A DNA stretch of 64,000 bases from Bisporella sp. PMI_857 (lineage: Eukaryota > Ascomycota > Leotiomycetes > Helotiales > Helotiaceae). Both the position numbers and the translations under genes were made by a program. The stretch is taken from positions 1 to 64,000 of the forward strand of contig JAJSPD010000109.1 of the NCBI GenBank assembly GCA_021307315.1. Reading direction: 5' to 3'. The notes under the pieces are model-generated. The model was not told the origin of the DNA. It saw only the letters and a list, made by a program, of their open reading frames with translations, and did no database searches. Below, in pieces: positions 11,244 through 22,306 of the stretch (its first letter is position 1; each line of letters starts with the position of its first letter).

Positions 11244-12937
11244 GTTGACGATTTCTGAGAGAAACGTGAGAACGAAAGAGAGGGAGGCACGACTGGGCTT
11301 TTAAATCTTTATCCCTGCGACTACATGCTCATGATAGTAATCCCAATCTTAGCTCAATTGAGTGAAGCTTGTTCCAGACCATGACCTCTGCAACCAAACA
11401 TCTCCACTCATTAGGGTCATTTTCCCGGGCACCATGGTAGCAGCGTCGCATTCGCAACGTCGCCTTCGCCTCGATCAAGCTTTCTTATTAGCTATAGCGG
11501 ATGTCGGTGCATCTTCTCCCGAGTCGCCCTAGGGCCTGCGTGTAACGGTGTAATTTTAATTATGGGCTCTTGTCGAGCGGGGTAATCTGATACTAGTCGG
11601 AAGTAGATGCACCGGTCCCATAGGCTTCGATTCTGTGATATTATACTTCTTGAAGTCAAACATCAAATTACATTTGCAGTAATCTATGGAAGTGATTAAA
11701 AAATATCTCCGCCAATCTGTAAGGGTTCTAGCTATAAAGAAAGGCAAATTTTAACCTTCCAAAAGACAGCAATCAGGAAATTTTGAATTCATTTAAAAAA
11801 CCCTAATTTTGTGTAAGAGTTATTATGAGAGACAAAGGAATAGCGAAATATTTGACTGCGAGACATTGATCAAGGTGGCCCAGCTCTGATCAAGAAATAT
11901 CAAGGAGAGTACTAGGTATCCCGAGCCTCTTGATTCTATTTGATGGATAATGATGATGCTAGCATTCCAGGCTGGGATTAAGTCCCAACTATTGGATAAT
12001 AACTATTGTTAGCGCGAATGTGGAGAACTTGGGGCATCCAGTGCGGGGTTGTTAGCGCCTTGGCTCGGCGGCTCCACGGCCATACTCTTGGTATACAGAA
12101 GTTCATACGACTGGCTCGCTTGAAGAAGATTCATGTGATTAGCACGCTTGAAGAAGATTCATGTGATTAGCTCGCTTAAAGAAGAGTGGAACTCGGCATG
12201 ATTTAGCCAGATCCAACGGCGATTACACTGTTCATGGTCTGTGGCGTATTCTCGTTCTTACCGGTCCAATGCACGTGTAGCGTTTAGTCTTCCCACACAG
12301 GAATGGGTCAAGCTTCCACTTTTCCCTGGCTTGTGGTCTCTAAGTAGGAATTGGGTCTCTGCGACCACAGACCTTCTCTTCTATCGAGGGTCGTCCGCGA
12401 GCACGATGATGGAGTGTTGAGCGAGGGACATTACGATGATCTGCAAGGGCACCGTATGATTCAGGCACCCCAGGAGGAGGCACGCCTTGCGCCAGTGCTT
12501 GACTGGCTCTGTCCATACAATCCTGCCGCCACGTTGGCGATGTAGAAGGAGACAAGAGTGCAGCACGTAGCTACGGAATGTTCGAGAAACCTACTATAAA
12601 CAGAATGGGCACCTCTCCCCTTCGAGAAGCGGCTTTTACGCCACAAACGTGATACACGCCACACATACGACCAGGCCTAAGAATGGCTGTACATTAATAA
12701 GCGCTAAATCCTGAAGCTAAAACATGTGGCGTTTATGCCCCTCTCGTTATACCGGAGAAACTCCCGGGCTACATCTTTTTCCTCTTTGAGTTCTTCAAAA
12801 TTTAAAGCCATATTCTTCTAATGTGAAACCTTCTTCCCTTAAGTGCTCCCAATTTTAAAGAGACTCTAATACTCGTGATTAAGCAGGGGGGAGCAGCCAA
12901 AGTGGTGATCGATGGCGTGATTAAAACCGTTAATAGT
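11244..12937. other. transporter promoter region and gene-free DNA
   Basis: This contains the upstream region of the transporter (transcribed leftward) and about 1.5 kb with no gene. A 28-base direct repeat lies at about 12120-12180. I see no other structure. Confidence 0.4.
12118..12184. repeat. 28-bp tandem repeat, about 2.4 copies
   Basis: The unit TTGAAGAAGATTCATGTGAT plus TAGCACGC is repeated with one substitution (CAC versus CTC), and a third partial copy starts CTTAAAGAAGAG. It is a short minisatellite in gene-free DNA. Confidence 0.7.
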
Positions 12938-13120
12938 GTCACAGTTATCACGTGACCAGGTTGTGTGTGTTCCCTAATTGGGACTAGTAGCGCCTGGCCT
13001 GAGAGCCAGACTTAGTTGAAGAGTTTTTCCAGAACTCCGCCTCTTCTCCTTAGTTTAGTATTCTTGTATTGAAGCACCTACAACCCGCCTTTCCAGGCAT
13101 ATAGGACCGTGTTCGTGACA
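12938..13120. repeat. solo LTR, family B
   Basis: It starts TGTCACAGTTATCACGTGACC and ends GTTCGTGACA, 183 bases. It shares its middle (TTCCCTAATTGGGACTA, TAGTTTAGTATTC) with 4056-4217, and its last 40 bases recur at about 51766-51805. No target duplication was found. Confidence 0.55.
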
Positions 13121-13149
13121 CTAAAGGTTCGAAGAGTATAAGTAGAGAA

Positions 13150-13231
13150 CTCGTGGCGTATTAGAAAAAGTAGAAATTAGTCTTCGTATCAATATAAGTT
13201 GATTTGTGCCACGCTACTCTAGCACTTTACA
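13150..13231. repeat. partial LTR, family C
   Basis: The segment GTAGAAATTAGTCTTCGTAT and the following 50 bases, ending CACTTTACA, match 18395-18469 with several transitions. It is a truncated copy abutting the family B LTR. Confidence 0.5.
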
Positions 13232-13524
13232 CTGGCCAATTACGTGTCGAGTCAAGTGATCGATCAAGCTGTATCTAAGTATCGAGAATCGGCTTACGTA
13301 AGTAAGCCCAAAAGCTAAGTTAGAAAATCTCTTCATTTCATATTACGGCTACAACCGTATACAATATTATCATTTGTAACGCTTCGTATTTTGGCCCGTA
13401 TTTTATTGCAGTAATACTTTCGCAGGTCTCTTATTAGATCCTTTAAACGATAATTCTATTTCTGATATCAAGTTTGTGCTTTTTAGCCAAAAGCACATTA
13501 TCCAATTTTACTACTACTAGTTTA

Positions 13525-13791
13525 TGTGACAACTCAAGCTGAACAGGGATCTCGATCCGTAGATCCAGGTGGAAGGACTCAGAGGTGTGAACAACTGTCA
13601 ATTGTCATAATTAAGAGAACAAGCTACAGATACAAGAAGGGACAGAAGAAGGGAAGGAAAGCAGCGCTCTATATACAGGAACTGGCCGGAGGCCAGTATA
13701 AGCGAGCTTTGTGGTGTCCGGTGCTGAGCTCCGTCCGAGCTCCGGGTTGTCCGGTATCAAGCTCCGTCGAAAAGAGGCCAGGGCCGTGACA
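13525..13791 (+). repeat. solo LTR of the Ty3/gypsy element (family A)
   Basis: It starts TGTGACAACTCAAGCTGAAC and ends GGGCCGTGACA, 267 bases. It is clearly homologous to the two LTRs of the element at 29013-35458, differing by substitutions and an indel near the 3' side. The flanks show a perfect 5-base duplication, GTTTA at 13520-13524 and 13792-13796. This is therefore a solo LTR left by recombination of an independent insertion. Confidence 0.85.
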
Positions 13792-14150
13792 GTTTACTTA
13801 TATTTTTTACTGACGATTAAAAAATACAGACTTCGGCTTACCGGTGTTCGCACATGTATGCCTGATATATGCTACATTTAAAGCTGAATGCTAGATCCTG
13901 TTACTGTTTTTGCGCTTTGAACATGAACTCCGCTTCAGTACTATTAAAAAAGTAAAAAATATCCAAGTTTGTTGTAAACCGATTTCTAATTGCGATTTGC
14001 AATTTGATCAATTATCATATTCGATTACCCCATTTTGCGTTGTTGCACGTTGGCCGTTAGTTCATGCCATACGTTGCATTTTAAGCATTTTTCGCAAAAG
14101 ACTTCGTATAAACTAAACAATATTAGGGATTGAAAATTGTACATCCGGGA
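13792..14150. other. AT-rich decayed DNA
   Basis: AT-rich sequence with short frames only. It probably belongs to the decayed transposon that follows. Confidence 0.4.
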
Positions 14151-15950
14151 AAACAAAAACACGTACGTTTCTAGTGCTTGCAGTCAACTTTTTACCAAGT
14201 TTTATCTGACTACTTTCTTTTAAAGCGCCAAAAAAATCTTTTAAGTATGTAAAAACTGTACTTTCGCATGCTACAGAATCGCTATAAGCCCCATCAATGC
14301 TATATACTAAGTCCGTAGCATAATCTTGCAGCGTTTCTAAATCGTACGGAGTAACACTAGGATATTCGAGTTTATATCTATTAAGTAAACTAAGTGCTAG
14401 AATTGTTTGGCTTTAGATTGTAAGGACTTTACTGTTCGAATATTGCTAGCGCGCGGGCATATCTCTTCAAAGTATGTGGTTGGAACGCTTTCTTGACCTC
14501 TTTTCCAGTAACACAAACCGGTCTTGCTAGAGTGCTTCTTTTAACTAGCATATTGATCTTCCAAATCTTTCGTTTGATCTTTCTGTTAGCGCTGCAAACT
14601 GGTCCGACTGCCTCGTCTGCTCCATTCTAACAATAGTGCTGCATACATCTCGGATGCACGCACACTAGGTATTTCTTTCTGGCTTCGGCACTCATCTTAG
14701 CTGCTGCTGCTGTCTAAAGGTTATGTCTTTAGCAAAAAGCGCGCAAGGTTAGTAGAGCCTCGTCGCAAAAGGAAGGCCGGATATCCTCAAGCGGTTAGCC
14801 GTGTAGTTTGCACCGTTGTTATGATGTTAATCGATGATATCCGGCAATCTGAGGCTAGGCGTACAATGGCCCGAATGCAAGCTATAAGTAGGATTATCCC
14901 ATGTTTCCGGGACCGGCTCCAATTTGTTTCATAAATCAATCTAACCACATTAGGGCTGTCTCTTCGCCGATATGCCCCGAATCCGTCAAAAGAGTCTGCT
15001 TTTGGCCGGTCAGCGAGCTAGTATACCAGTCCTCCATATGCCACTTCGCAGGAACAATAAACGACCGTCGGCACACCGTCTACCACTGTTACAGCTCTGC
15101 GATTCTCTGAACTTGGAAGCGTACAGCTTATTAACATACACTTGAACTACTAGTTCCTTGCTTCCAGAACAGCCTGCTCGCGCGTTAGTTCCATCGAAGT
15201 TGTAGATATATTTGCCCGAATAATTACCCTTCAATTGAAGCATTTTGTGTTACCCTTGAAACCACCCCTTCACGCCCGCGACTGTATGTGTGCCCATTGG
15301 TCCTTTGAAATGTGCTTCATTTTCATCGTGTGGATCTCTAGCCCAGACTTTATCCACTTCTGGAACCATCGATAGGAAGGGTGTGGTCGAGGACGGTATT
15401 GGTGGATTCGGAGGTGGTAATGGCTAATGAAGATCGTGTGCTTAGTAGCCCTAGCAATTCCTCTGCGTAGCGGGTAATATACTCAAGAACAATCTCTCCC
15501 TGAGCAGGAGAAAGTATCTTATTTTATCATTCACACTTCCCTGCCTTGTACTGACGTGATTGCAGCTTCTTCTTGCGGCGAACCTTCCCTGAACAAAACC
15601 GACCGATCCTCAATCAATACTATGGCTTCTAGCTGTGGCAATAGGCTCTTCCTTAGGGTGTCGGAGGCACCAATTAATAGCTCTTTCGGTATGCCTCTTT
15701 AGCTCCCCATCCAAGCACGAGTCTCGACAAAAGCCTTCTACTTCTTTGACCTTACAGAAGGGCACCAAATCTTAAAAGTCTTGCAAGAAGATGCCAAAGT
15801 CATCGCCACCCATCGACGCCCTTTTTACACGGCAATGTAGCACCCGTCCTCCTTGAAATTTCGGTTTTTTGAGAGCGTCGGGTCCCACATTTTAGCATAG
15901 CAGTCGGAAGGATAGCCCCCCCTTCCACCACTTATCGCTCTCTCCTGTGG
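14150..15950 (-). pseudogene. relic of a pogo/Fot-type DDE transposase
   Basis: The minus strand carries pieces of a DDE_1-type transposase in several frames with many stops. At 15243-15130 the catalytic-core start reads IYNFDGTN-R-GCSG, where family members have N-F-D-E-T-x-x-x-G. The glutamate after the first catalytic aspartate has changed to glycine. At 15065-15040 a CADGR segment follows, as in the family. At 14985-14900 a T-D-S-G-H-I-G-E-E-T-A run and a W-L-D match the next conserved block. There are no clear terminal repeats. It is a dead copy, unrelated to the Fot element at 27.6 kb at the level of visible sequence. Confidence 0.55.
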
Positions 15951-16269
15951 TACAGGATGTAAGTATTGGTAAAGGCAGAATATTCAAGAAAGCAAAAGAA
16001 AAAGAAGAGCTCGCGTATGACGAGGACTTGGAATCTCATTTTCGAGGTTTAGAATCTTAGCAATAGTAGAAATTGAACCATCGTACTCCGTCTTTCTGTC
16101 TAGCCAAGCCGTAACTTTTGAAGACGCCAAATGGTTCCCAATTCCCCCCAACTCCGGCCGGTCTACCGAACCTGAACCTTTGTTGTCTGCTAGTAAACCA
16201 CCTCGCAATCTCATGCTCAGGGCGCTATGTCTAAGCGCCTGGATCATTACTTCCCCCGCTATACGGACG

Positions 16270-16790
16270 TCAGCATAGCTTAGACAAGTGAGTGAAGAAG
16301 ATTACACATACGATCCTCCCTGTCCACATCGCCCGCCGCATTTTTTATCACAATTGGGGCACTTCTCAGTATCCGAAAATTGCAGAGCTACGAATGATCT
16401 ACATCGGTCAATGGTTATAAAATTTTGTTAGGGAATATATTTAACTGACAATACAAATCCTGCCGCTTGGTCGATTCTTACGCCGGCTTTCCAAAGTGCA
16501 GGTCCTGCGACGAGGAAGAGCGCAGCCAAGAGAAATCCCACGAAGACTTTGGACAGAACATCTCTGCTCCGGGAAACCGTGATAAACGTGAGATGTAGAA
16601 AGACCCAGCTGACTAGCCAGTTCGAGAAGAATGTCGTGAGCGAAAACGTAGACTGGCCAGCAATGTGATGATAATCTAGAGGAGATGCATTGGCAAAGCA
16701 GAAGAAGGGAGCGAGGTACACAAAAGTCCAATTGCTATGCGCGATCGAATATCGGAACCTAATTCTCCTGTCGGCATGGCTTAGTTAGCC
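16270..16790 (-). CDS. putative small membrane protein, incomplete model
   Basis: The minus-strand frame from about 16760 to 16443 encodes three to four hydrophobic segments (for example FVGFLLAALFLVAGPALWKAG). A GTCAGT..TAG intron at about 16443-16390 would join it to a short Cys-rich end (CPNCDKKCGGRCGQGG) and a stop at about 16306-16308. The 5' end is not resolved; one or more small exons may lie at 16860-16800. No family was recognised. It could equally be a decaying gene. Confidence 0.35.
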
Positions 16791-16979
16791 CGCAGTTAAG
16801 TTATGTTAGGCCTTGTCGAGCCTCCAGCACACACTTACGCATTCCCAAGCGTATGCGATTTTCTTTTTTCAAGGCGGCTAAAGTGGAGTTAGTGGTTCAA
16901 TTTTGCGGCAATCGACAGGGATGAGTGGCTGACCGGTCGCATTGACCAACTGGAGGATGCGACGCTGGGCCTCGATGTC

Positions 16980-17330
16980 TACTGCACCCGCACCTTCGTG
17001 GTTCGACAGTATGCACAACAGGGTGTTTGACAATATGGACATCGTGGGGTTTGCCATTGTGGGCAACGTGGGGTTTCGCATATGGGGCAGAGATCAGTTT
17101 GGATGGTAATGCGCGATGTTCCACAAGCGCACTAAATATGGTCAATTTGGCGTTCGACACGGCTCAGCACACTCTTACACATTGCCATACGTAGACAGTT
17201 TTTTGTCGGATTGACCAATTGAAGAATCCATCTGCATCATAAGACTGTAGTGTGGTAGAGCGTCGTTCGAAATTTAAGGCAAAGGTGAGCTGTTCTGAAG
17301 GTATTGGTCTTTGGAATACTACGTCTGGAT
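16980..17330 (-). pseudogene. Cys-rich (zinc-ribbon-like) protein fragment
   Basis: On the minus strand a frame open from about 17340 runs through VYVWQC to a GTAAGA donor at about 17180. After an intron ending TTTAG it continues as CACG.., CPICETPRCPQW, CPYCQTPCCAYC and a stop near 16999. The paired C-x2-C motifs look like zinc binding. The upstream part has no ATG in frame (a TGA precedes it), so the gene appears broken at its 5' end. Function is unknown. Confidence 0.35.
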
Positions 17331-17399
17331 TTCTTTCCGGTCATATATACTGCGTAGAAGTGTTAGGGGATGTTTGGATTCCAGAATGGTTGGTTAAGG

Positions 17400-18278
17400 A
17401 CAAAACGAATCGTACATAAGGTGGGGACGGAAAGTCTGCAGGAGACAATTAATTTACGCTATACCTAATCGGTAGCCTCACGTGCAGTCCTTAAGCCAAT
17501 TGCATGAGGATCGTCTTTCTCCAGATAATTTTGGGGCGTGTGTAGCGTGTTTTTTTGACATAGAATTTTCACCCACAACTACAAGGCGTTCAGTTAATTG
17601 AATAGAATCATTCGATTCACCTACTAATATTCTACAACTGGGTGAATTTGAGCTATGTAAACGCAAGACTTGTGTTGTTAGAGTGCGCAGTATAACCTAG
17701 GTCATCTTTTCACCCTACCTAACAGACCTATAAAAATTTGTATACGGCTACTCATAGACGGGTTTCCGATGTGGTCAAGGTCACGACATATCGGAATTTT
17801 CCACAGCACACGAACGTACAAAAAATGGATGCCTGGATATAGCATACCTTTGTGCACAGCTCGGTTAAATTAAGAACAAATAAAAATGTTGTTTAATGTG
17901 CTATAGATGGATACATAAAACATAATTTTTGCAACATCCATCCTTGGGTAGCGAGAAACCCACTTTCCCGAGAAAAAAAATGACAGGCAGCTTGACGTCA
18001 AGCATCTCAAACTCTATAGACACATCGACATCTCCTATATTTTTGCCTAAGTCATGTTCCGTGGCCATCCCTGGATACTTTAGACTTCCCGAATAGAAAA
18101 TTACGTTCGCATCGTCGCCCTCGTGCTTGATTTGCAGAAAGTTTCTATTTATAGCGTGTTAGAGTTCTATTACTACAGCTTTCCTATCGAGCTCTTAATA
18201 CTTATAGAGAGGTCTCACCCAAGGTTCAAAGCCTTCCTACCACGCCAGAACCCGCTATAAGCCTTGTGACTACCGTGG
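17400..18278. other. intergenic, nothing recognised
   Basis: Moderately AT-rich DNA without a plausible gene, ending at the family C LTR. Confidence 0.4.
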
Positions 18279-18469
18279 TGTCAGGTGCCGGGACGCCACG
18301 TCCTAAGAGGAAATAAGGAGTTTGGTAGAAGCTCTAAGTTTCGGCACGTAAAACGTCGCCAGGGGTACGGAGGGCATAAGTAAAAGGTTTGGGACATAGT
18401 AGAAAGGGTAGAGATTAGTCTTTGTATCAATGAGAGCTGATTTGTGCCACACTACTCCACCACCTTACA
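18279..18469. repeat. solo LTR, family C
   Basis: It starts TGTCAGGTGCCGGGACGCC and ends CCACCTTACA, 191 bases. Flanks are CGTGG on the left and TGTGG on the right, a 5-base target duplication with one C/T difference. Its last 75 bases match the fragment at 13150-13231. Confidence 0.6.
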
Positions 18470-19080
18470 TGTGGCATGCAAATTTACACAAGGTCACCAC
18501 ATGGGTCAGTACTTCTAGTTATAGTAACTAACGATTCTCAGTTAGAGCAGAACGACCCAACACTTAATGGTGCATACCTGTAGAGTACAATTTGCTGTGG
18601 AAAAGTCACATGTGTCAAATTAATTGACTCTACAACTTGTACTTTGTTGTATTCCCTCAGACGCAGTTGGTAACATATCCATATTTCGAGAGCACAGTCA
18701 AGGATCTCTCGGTAGCTATTGAACAGCAACATCGCGTTTAAGGGCGGCATTCGCGCAGACCTTGTTGGCAGTGTAGCTCTTCATACCCATATGTTGCCCG
18801 TTGATATGGTTGTAAAGCTGTTTACACTGGAGTAAGTGTTGGTGTAGTGAACTGGATGCGCCCACCTTGCAATTCTCGCAGATAAAACGGAGGAACACCC
18901 ATGTCGGTCCCCCGATCGCAGGTTTGCATGTGCGTCATCGATAGCGAAATCGACTTCCGCCTGAACACTTCAAGAAATTAAAATGAGCCACACTGCCCAG
19001 ACTCCCAGCACGCAACACGCCAAACCTCCACCGCGCATCGCGCCACGTGCTGGCCAAGTCTTGAAGCCGTACGCATTCCC
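18470..19080. other. intergenic, nothing recognised
   Basis: Only short frames are present. It leads into the TPR relic. Confidence 0.4.
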
Positions 19081-19084
19081 TCAG

Positions 19085-19345
19085 TAGACCTACAGTTTTC
19101 GCATCTCGACCAGGTTGCTCACGCTGGTTAACGTGTTTGGATAGTCTGCTCCCAGTTTCATCTTGCTTATTTCTATCACTTGCAAAAACAACTCTTCTGC
19201 TTTCCTCCACCGGCCTTGACTCCTGTAGGTCCGCGCCAGGTTGGCCATGCCGGTCAGCCTATTTACATGCTCCTGGCCAAGCACTCTTTACCTAGGTTCC
19301 ATCTTCTGCATTCCAATCTCCACAGCCTTTGTCCCATCGACGGCC
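19085..19345 (-). pseudogene. tetratricopeptide (kinesin light chain-like) repeat fragment
   Basis: The minus strand encodes about two TPR units: W-D-K-A-V-E-I-G, an in-frame TAA after about 15 residues, then LGQEHVNRLTGMANLARTY, RSQGRWRKAEELFLQV and GADYPNTLTSVSNL. This spacing is that of KLC-type TPRs found at the C-terminus of fungal NB-ARC/TPR receptors. It lies just downstream of, and on the same strand as, the HET gene and may be the last scrap of a lost NLR gene. Confidence 0.65.
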
Positions 19346-19454
19346 AGGGAGACTATTGATAAGAGAAGGCGATGTCGAATCCCTAATGAGTTGGTACTGT
19401 TCATTCAATTCGTTGAGTACACGGTAACGGTGGGAAATCAACATCCGTCAATAG

Positions 19455-21158
19455 CTAACCAAGAATGATTCGTTTCTCTACGCCGCCAGCGGCCAATAGA
19501 GCGGATTCCTGCACATGACCTATTGCTAACCGCTCCGCCACACCCCCCTTCCAAGTAACAAGCATGACTAGTACCTGGGATCCAGACATTGGTTCTCGTC
19601 TCCTTGATGGGTAGTCCCATGCCTTGATCTCAGGATGCCACGGCATTGCTCCCAGCCATACAATGTCTAGGGATTCCATATGCATGGGGAGGTTTCGAGA
19701 GCCGATTCCGTACAGGATACCACAAAATGTACCGTTTGATAGCCATATTACTTGGTGTGGAAAGTATTCATCACCGGTGGGTCCTGTTCTAATGAACTTG
19801 AGTCTAGACTCATGATTAGAGTCGAGACAATTAAAGGGTGTTGTTTTCGCACAGAAATCTAAATAGAAAGTGTTCGTCGGGATTGCAAGAGGCTTGCTGA
19901 TATCTAGAGCAGCAAGTAACCCTTCAATCTCCGAAGAGTTTTGTGATTCCTTCTCCACTATTCGCGTGCTCTTCCATGCATTATCTTGCCATTCCAACAA
20001 GGAGACTGTCGAAAGATATGACTTCAAGAGGTGTATGGCAGGAGTTGTTTTCGCGTGGTAAGAATATGAATACAGCGGCAGGAGCGAGTAGTCAGCACTG
20101 CCCGCCCATCCGGCCCACGTCCAACTTGGGATTCGGTACTGTGTCGAGTCACTATGACCGTAAAAGGTAGCTTGTTGTCTTTCAGAGTTTGTCGTCCAAA
20201 GAAGTGACTGGAAAAGAAAGTTTTGAGGGAGACCAAGGTGCATCGTCCACCGAAATCGACCTCGGAGAACTTCACAAATGCCATCGAATGCGGGCAATAT
20301 ATCTCCAGGATAGGTAAAATTTTTCGCAGTGTAAGACTGTACAATGTTCATGTAGATCTCGAATTGTTGATCTGATGTACCATTACCTGTCGTGAAACAA
20401 GAATCAGGCGCCGCTCCTAGAAGGAGAGGGTTCAACAGCCGCAGCCGTGTTGGTAGGATATCTTGAGATTCATAATTTTCCGTGCCGTCTCGGATGCAAC
20501 TCCTATGGCACGCAAAGTACCCTTCCTTGGCTCCGAAGAAGATGCACCGTGTTGAAAGTATTCGCTCTTGGAAAGTCCAGCCCCTTTGGGCATAAGTGGA
20601 GTTGTAAATTTCTTGCTCGAGAGCAATGGCTTTTGGTTCCTGATGTGAGGCTCGATCTGACCTTCGACGACGTTGGGAAAGGGTCGTACTTGCATCCGTG
20701 CCTGTCAAAGGGATGAGCGTAGCCAAGGCACAGGAATAAATTGTCCCCATTGTTCGAATCTGGTCGTGCTTGGAACCGGCATCGTCTTGACAGATGCAAA
20801 GGGAATCCACCCATAGAAACTGCTCCTCCAACTCCGTGGTGATATCCATTGCATCTTTGATGACTCGAGGGATCTGGAGTAGAGCCTCTTCAGTTGCTAA
20901 TGATTCGCCCTCTTGAAGATTAGCGAGATTGGATGTTGTTGTCTGCAGTTGCGATACCTGGCCCCAAACGTAGCTCAAAATAATGTATTTCGGCGCTGTC
21001 CTGAGGGGCGTTTTGACAAGTCGACGTTCCTTGACGTCAATCAACATAATCTCCAAGTCTGGCGCATCTCCCTTGTTCAGAAGTCCTTTGGCACAGCCAG
21101 GGTGAGAGTCAAGGCATCGCGTGAGGTACTCCCGGAGACACAGCGGGTCATCAGGCAT
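19455..21158 (-). CDS. HET-domain (heterokaryon incompatibility) protein
   Basis: Single exon, 567 residues. The HET domain covers about residues 55-205: YIILSYVWG near residue 60, FLWVDSLCICQD near 115, and RGWTFQERILSTRCIFF near 195-210. The remaining 350 residues have no recognised domain but include the aromatic WTWAGWAGS segment common in long HET proteins. HET proteins trigger growth arrest and cell death when genetically different hyphae fuse; the domain is distantly TIR-like. The first ATG is used, about ten residues before the usual conserved start. The frame is intact with no sign of RIP. Confidence 0.93.
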   Translation of the reverse strand: MPDDPLCLREYLTRCLDSHPGCAKGLLNKGDAPDLEIMLIDVKERRLVKTPLRTAPKYIILSYVWGQVSQLQTTTSNLANLQEGESLATEEALLQIPRVIKDAMDITTELEEQFLWVDSLCICQDDAGSKHDQIRTMGTIYSCALATLIPLTGTDASTTLSQRRRRSDRASHQEPKAIALEQEIYNSTYAQRGWTFQERILSTRCIFFGAKEGYFACHRSCIRDGTENYESQDILPTRLRLLNPLLLGAAPDSCFTTGNGTSDQQFEIYMNIVQSYTAKNFTYPGDILPAFDGICEVLRGRFRWTMHLGLPQNFLFQSLLWTTNSERQQATFYGHSDSTQYRIPSWTWAGWAGSADYSLLPLYSYSYHAKTTPAIHLLKSYLSTVSLLEWQDNAWKSTRIVEKESQNSSEIEGLLAALDISKPLAIPTNTFYLDFCAKTTPFNCLDSNHESRLKFIRTGPTGDEYFPHQVIWLSNGTFCGILYGIGSRNLPMHMESLDIVWLGAMPWHPEIKAWDYPSRRREPMSGSQVLVMLVTWKGGVAERLAIGHVQESALLAAGGVEKRIILG

Positions 21159-22306
21159 CGTAAGGACCGATAGCGCTCAGCTTCACCGACCACCAATGCT
21201 GGGGAAAGAAGGTTAAACAACAGATTGACAAGAATGGAACTTGACATAAACTAGAAAGTTATCAGGTTAAACTCGCTTTAATCAACAGTAAATATTTTCT
21301 AGCATCAAGAGATTTTAAAGCATGGGAAAATGCACACCATGACACAGCCTGGAGGCAGTGCTGGGGCTATCACATTATCCAAGCTCAGGCGTCATTTTTG
21401 TTGATGCACAAGCTTGTTACTAGTCGCACATAGCAGATCTACTGTAGCTGTTTATTTGTATTCCTGTTGTCAGAATTGAGAATGCCATTTTCATAACCAA
21501 TCTGTTCCCAGCGCCAATATTGGCCGATGTCAGCTAAATACTAGGGTTTCACCGCCCAGTTCCTTAACAGGCCGGGCAAAATCCCGGCTCTATTATTGAG
21601 GTTTATATAATATTATCAAAAAGGCTTTTAATTGTTTTATAAACTATTGATATGTACTAAAATTTCGCCCCTTTTAGTTATTAGGGTTTTTCCTGGAATT
21701 TTATGACAACTTTGTTGGGGAGGCTATAAATTTTGGGCTTAGGCGCTTGCACAAGAAGCATTTTTCTCGAGGGATATAACATATTCGGTTAGCCCTACAA
21801 ACGTGCGCAAAATACGCGGGCCAGTTGCAGTTGATCCTCTACGATATCAGTGCTAGGTACAGTATACGGCCCGCTCTTCTACAGTAGGGTGCACAAAGTA
21901 TCGACACCCCTTGCTAGTTGCTTCAAGGGGGGTAAAAATGCGTACATTAAAAACTGCAGCCCTGGAACTGCGTATATAAAGTCACGCTAGCAAGGGGGGT
22001 GTCGGTACTTTTTGCGCCGTACTGTAGTTCAATATCCTTCCCTTAGCTCAAGCTGGAACTCACAAAGCCCCGCTGCACTTCAGGGCCGTTTTTTAAATCG
22101 CAGCAATCAAGCCTGCGAGTTAAAGCATATTGACCCAATTCGGTTGATGCAGACATCACACTGACGTGTATTGTAGCACCACTCACAACCATATCTTTAC
22201 CCTACGGCCTGCAGGCACTTCCAACAAAAGCACGAACAAAGACACTTCTAATGAACCTCGTTTCCACTGCAGCCTTCGTCATATCACTTCCGCCGTTCTC
22301 ACTTTG
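21159..22306. other. intergenic with one MITE
   Basis: Gene-free apart from the inverted-repeat element at 21882-22024. This is the shared upstream region of the HET gene (leftward) and the small membrane-protein gene (rightward). Confidence 0.45.
21882..22024. mobile_element. MITE with long inverted ends, TA target site
   Basis: The left end begins CAGTAGGGTGCACAAAGTAT and the right end, read inward, begins CAGTACGGCGCAAAAAGTAC; similarity continues to TTGCTAG for about 38 bases. TA flanks both sides (21880-21881, 22025-22026). At 143 bases it is mostly terminal repeat and could fold into a hairpin. It belongs to the same family as 1667-2028. Confidence 0.75.
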
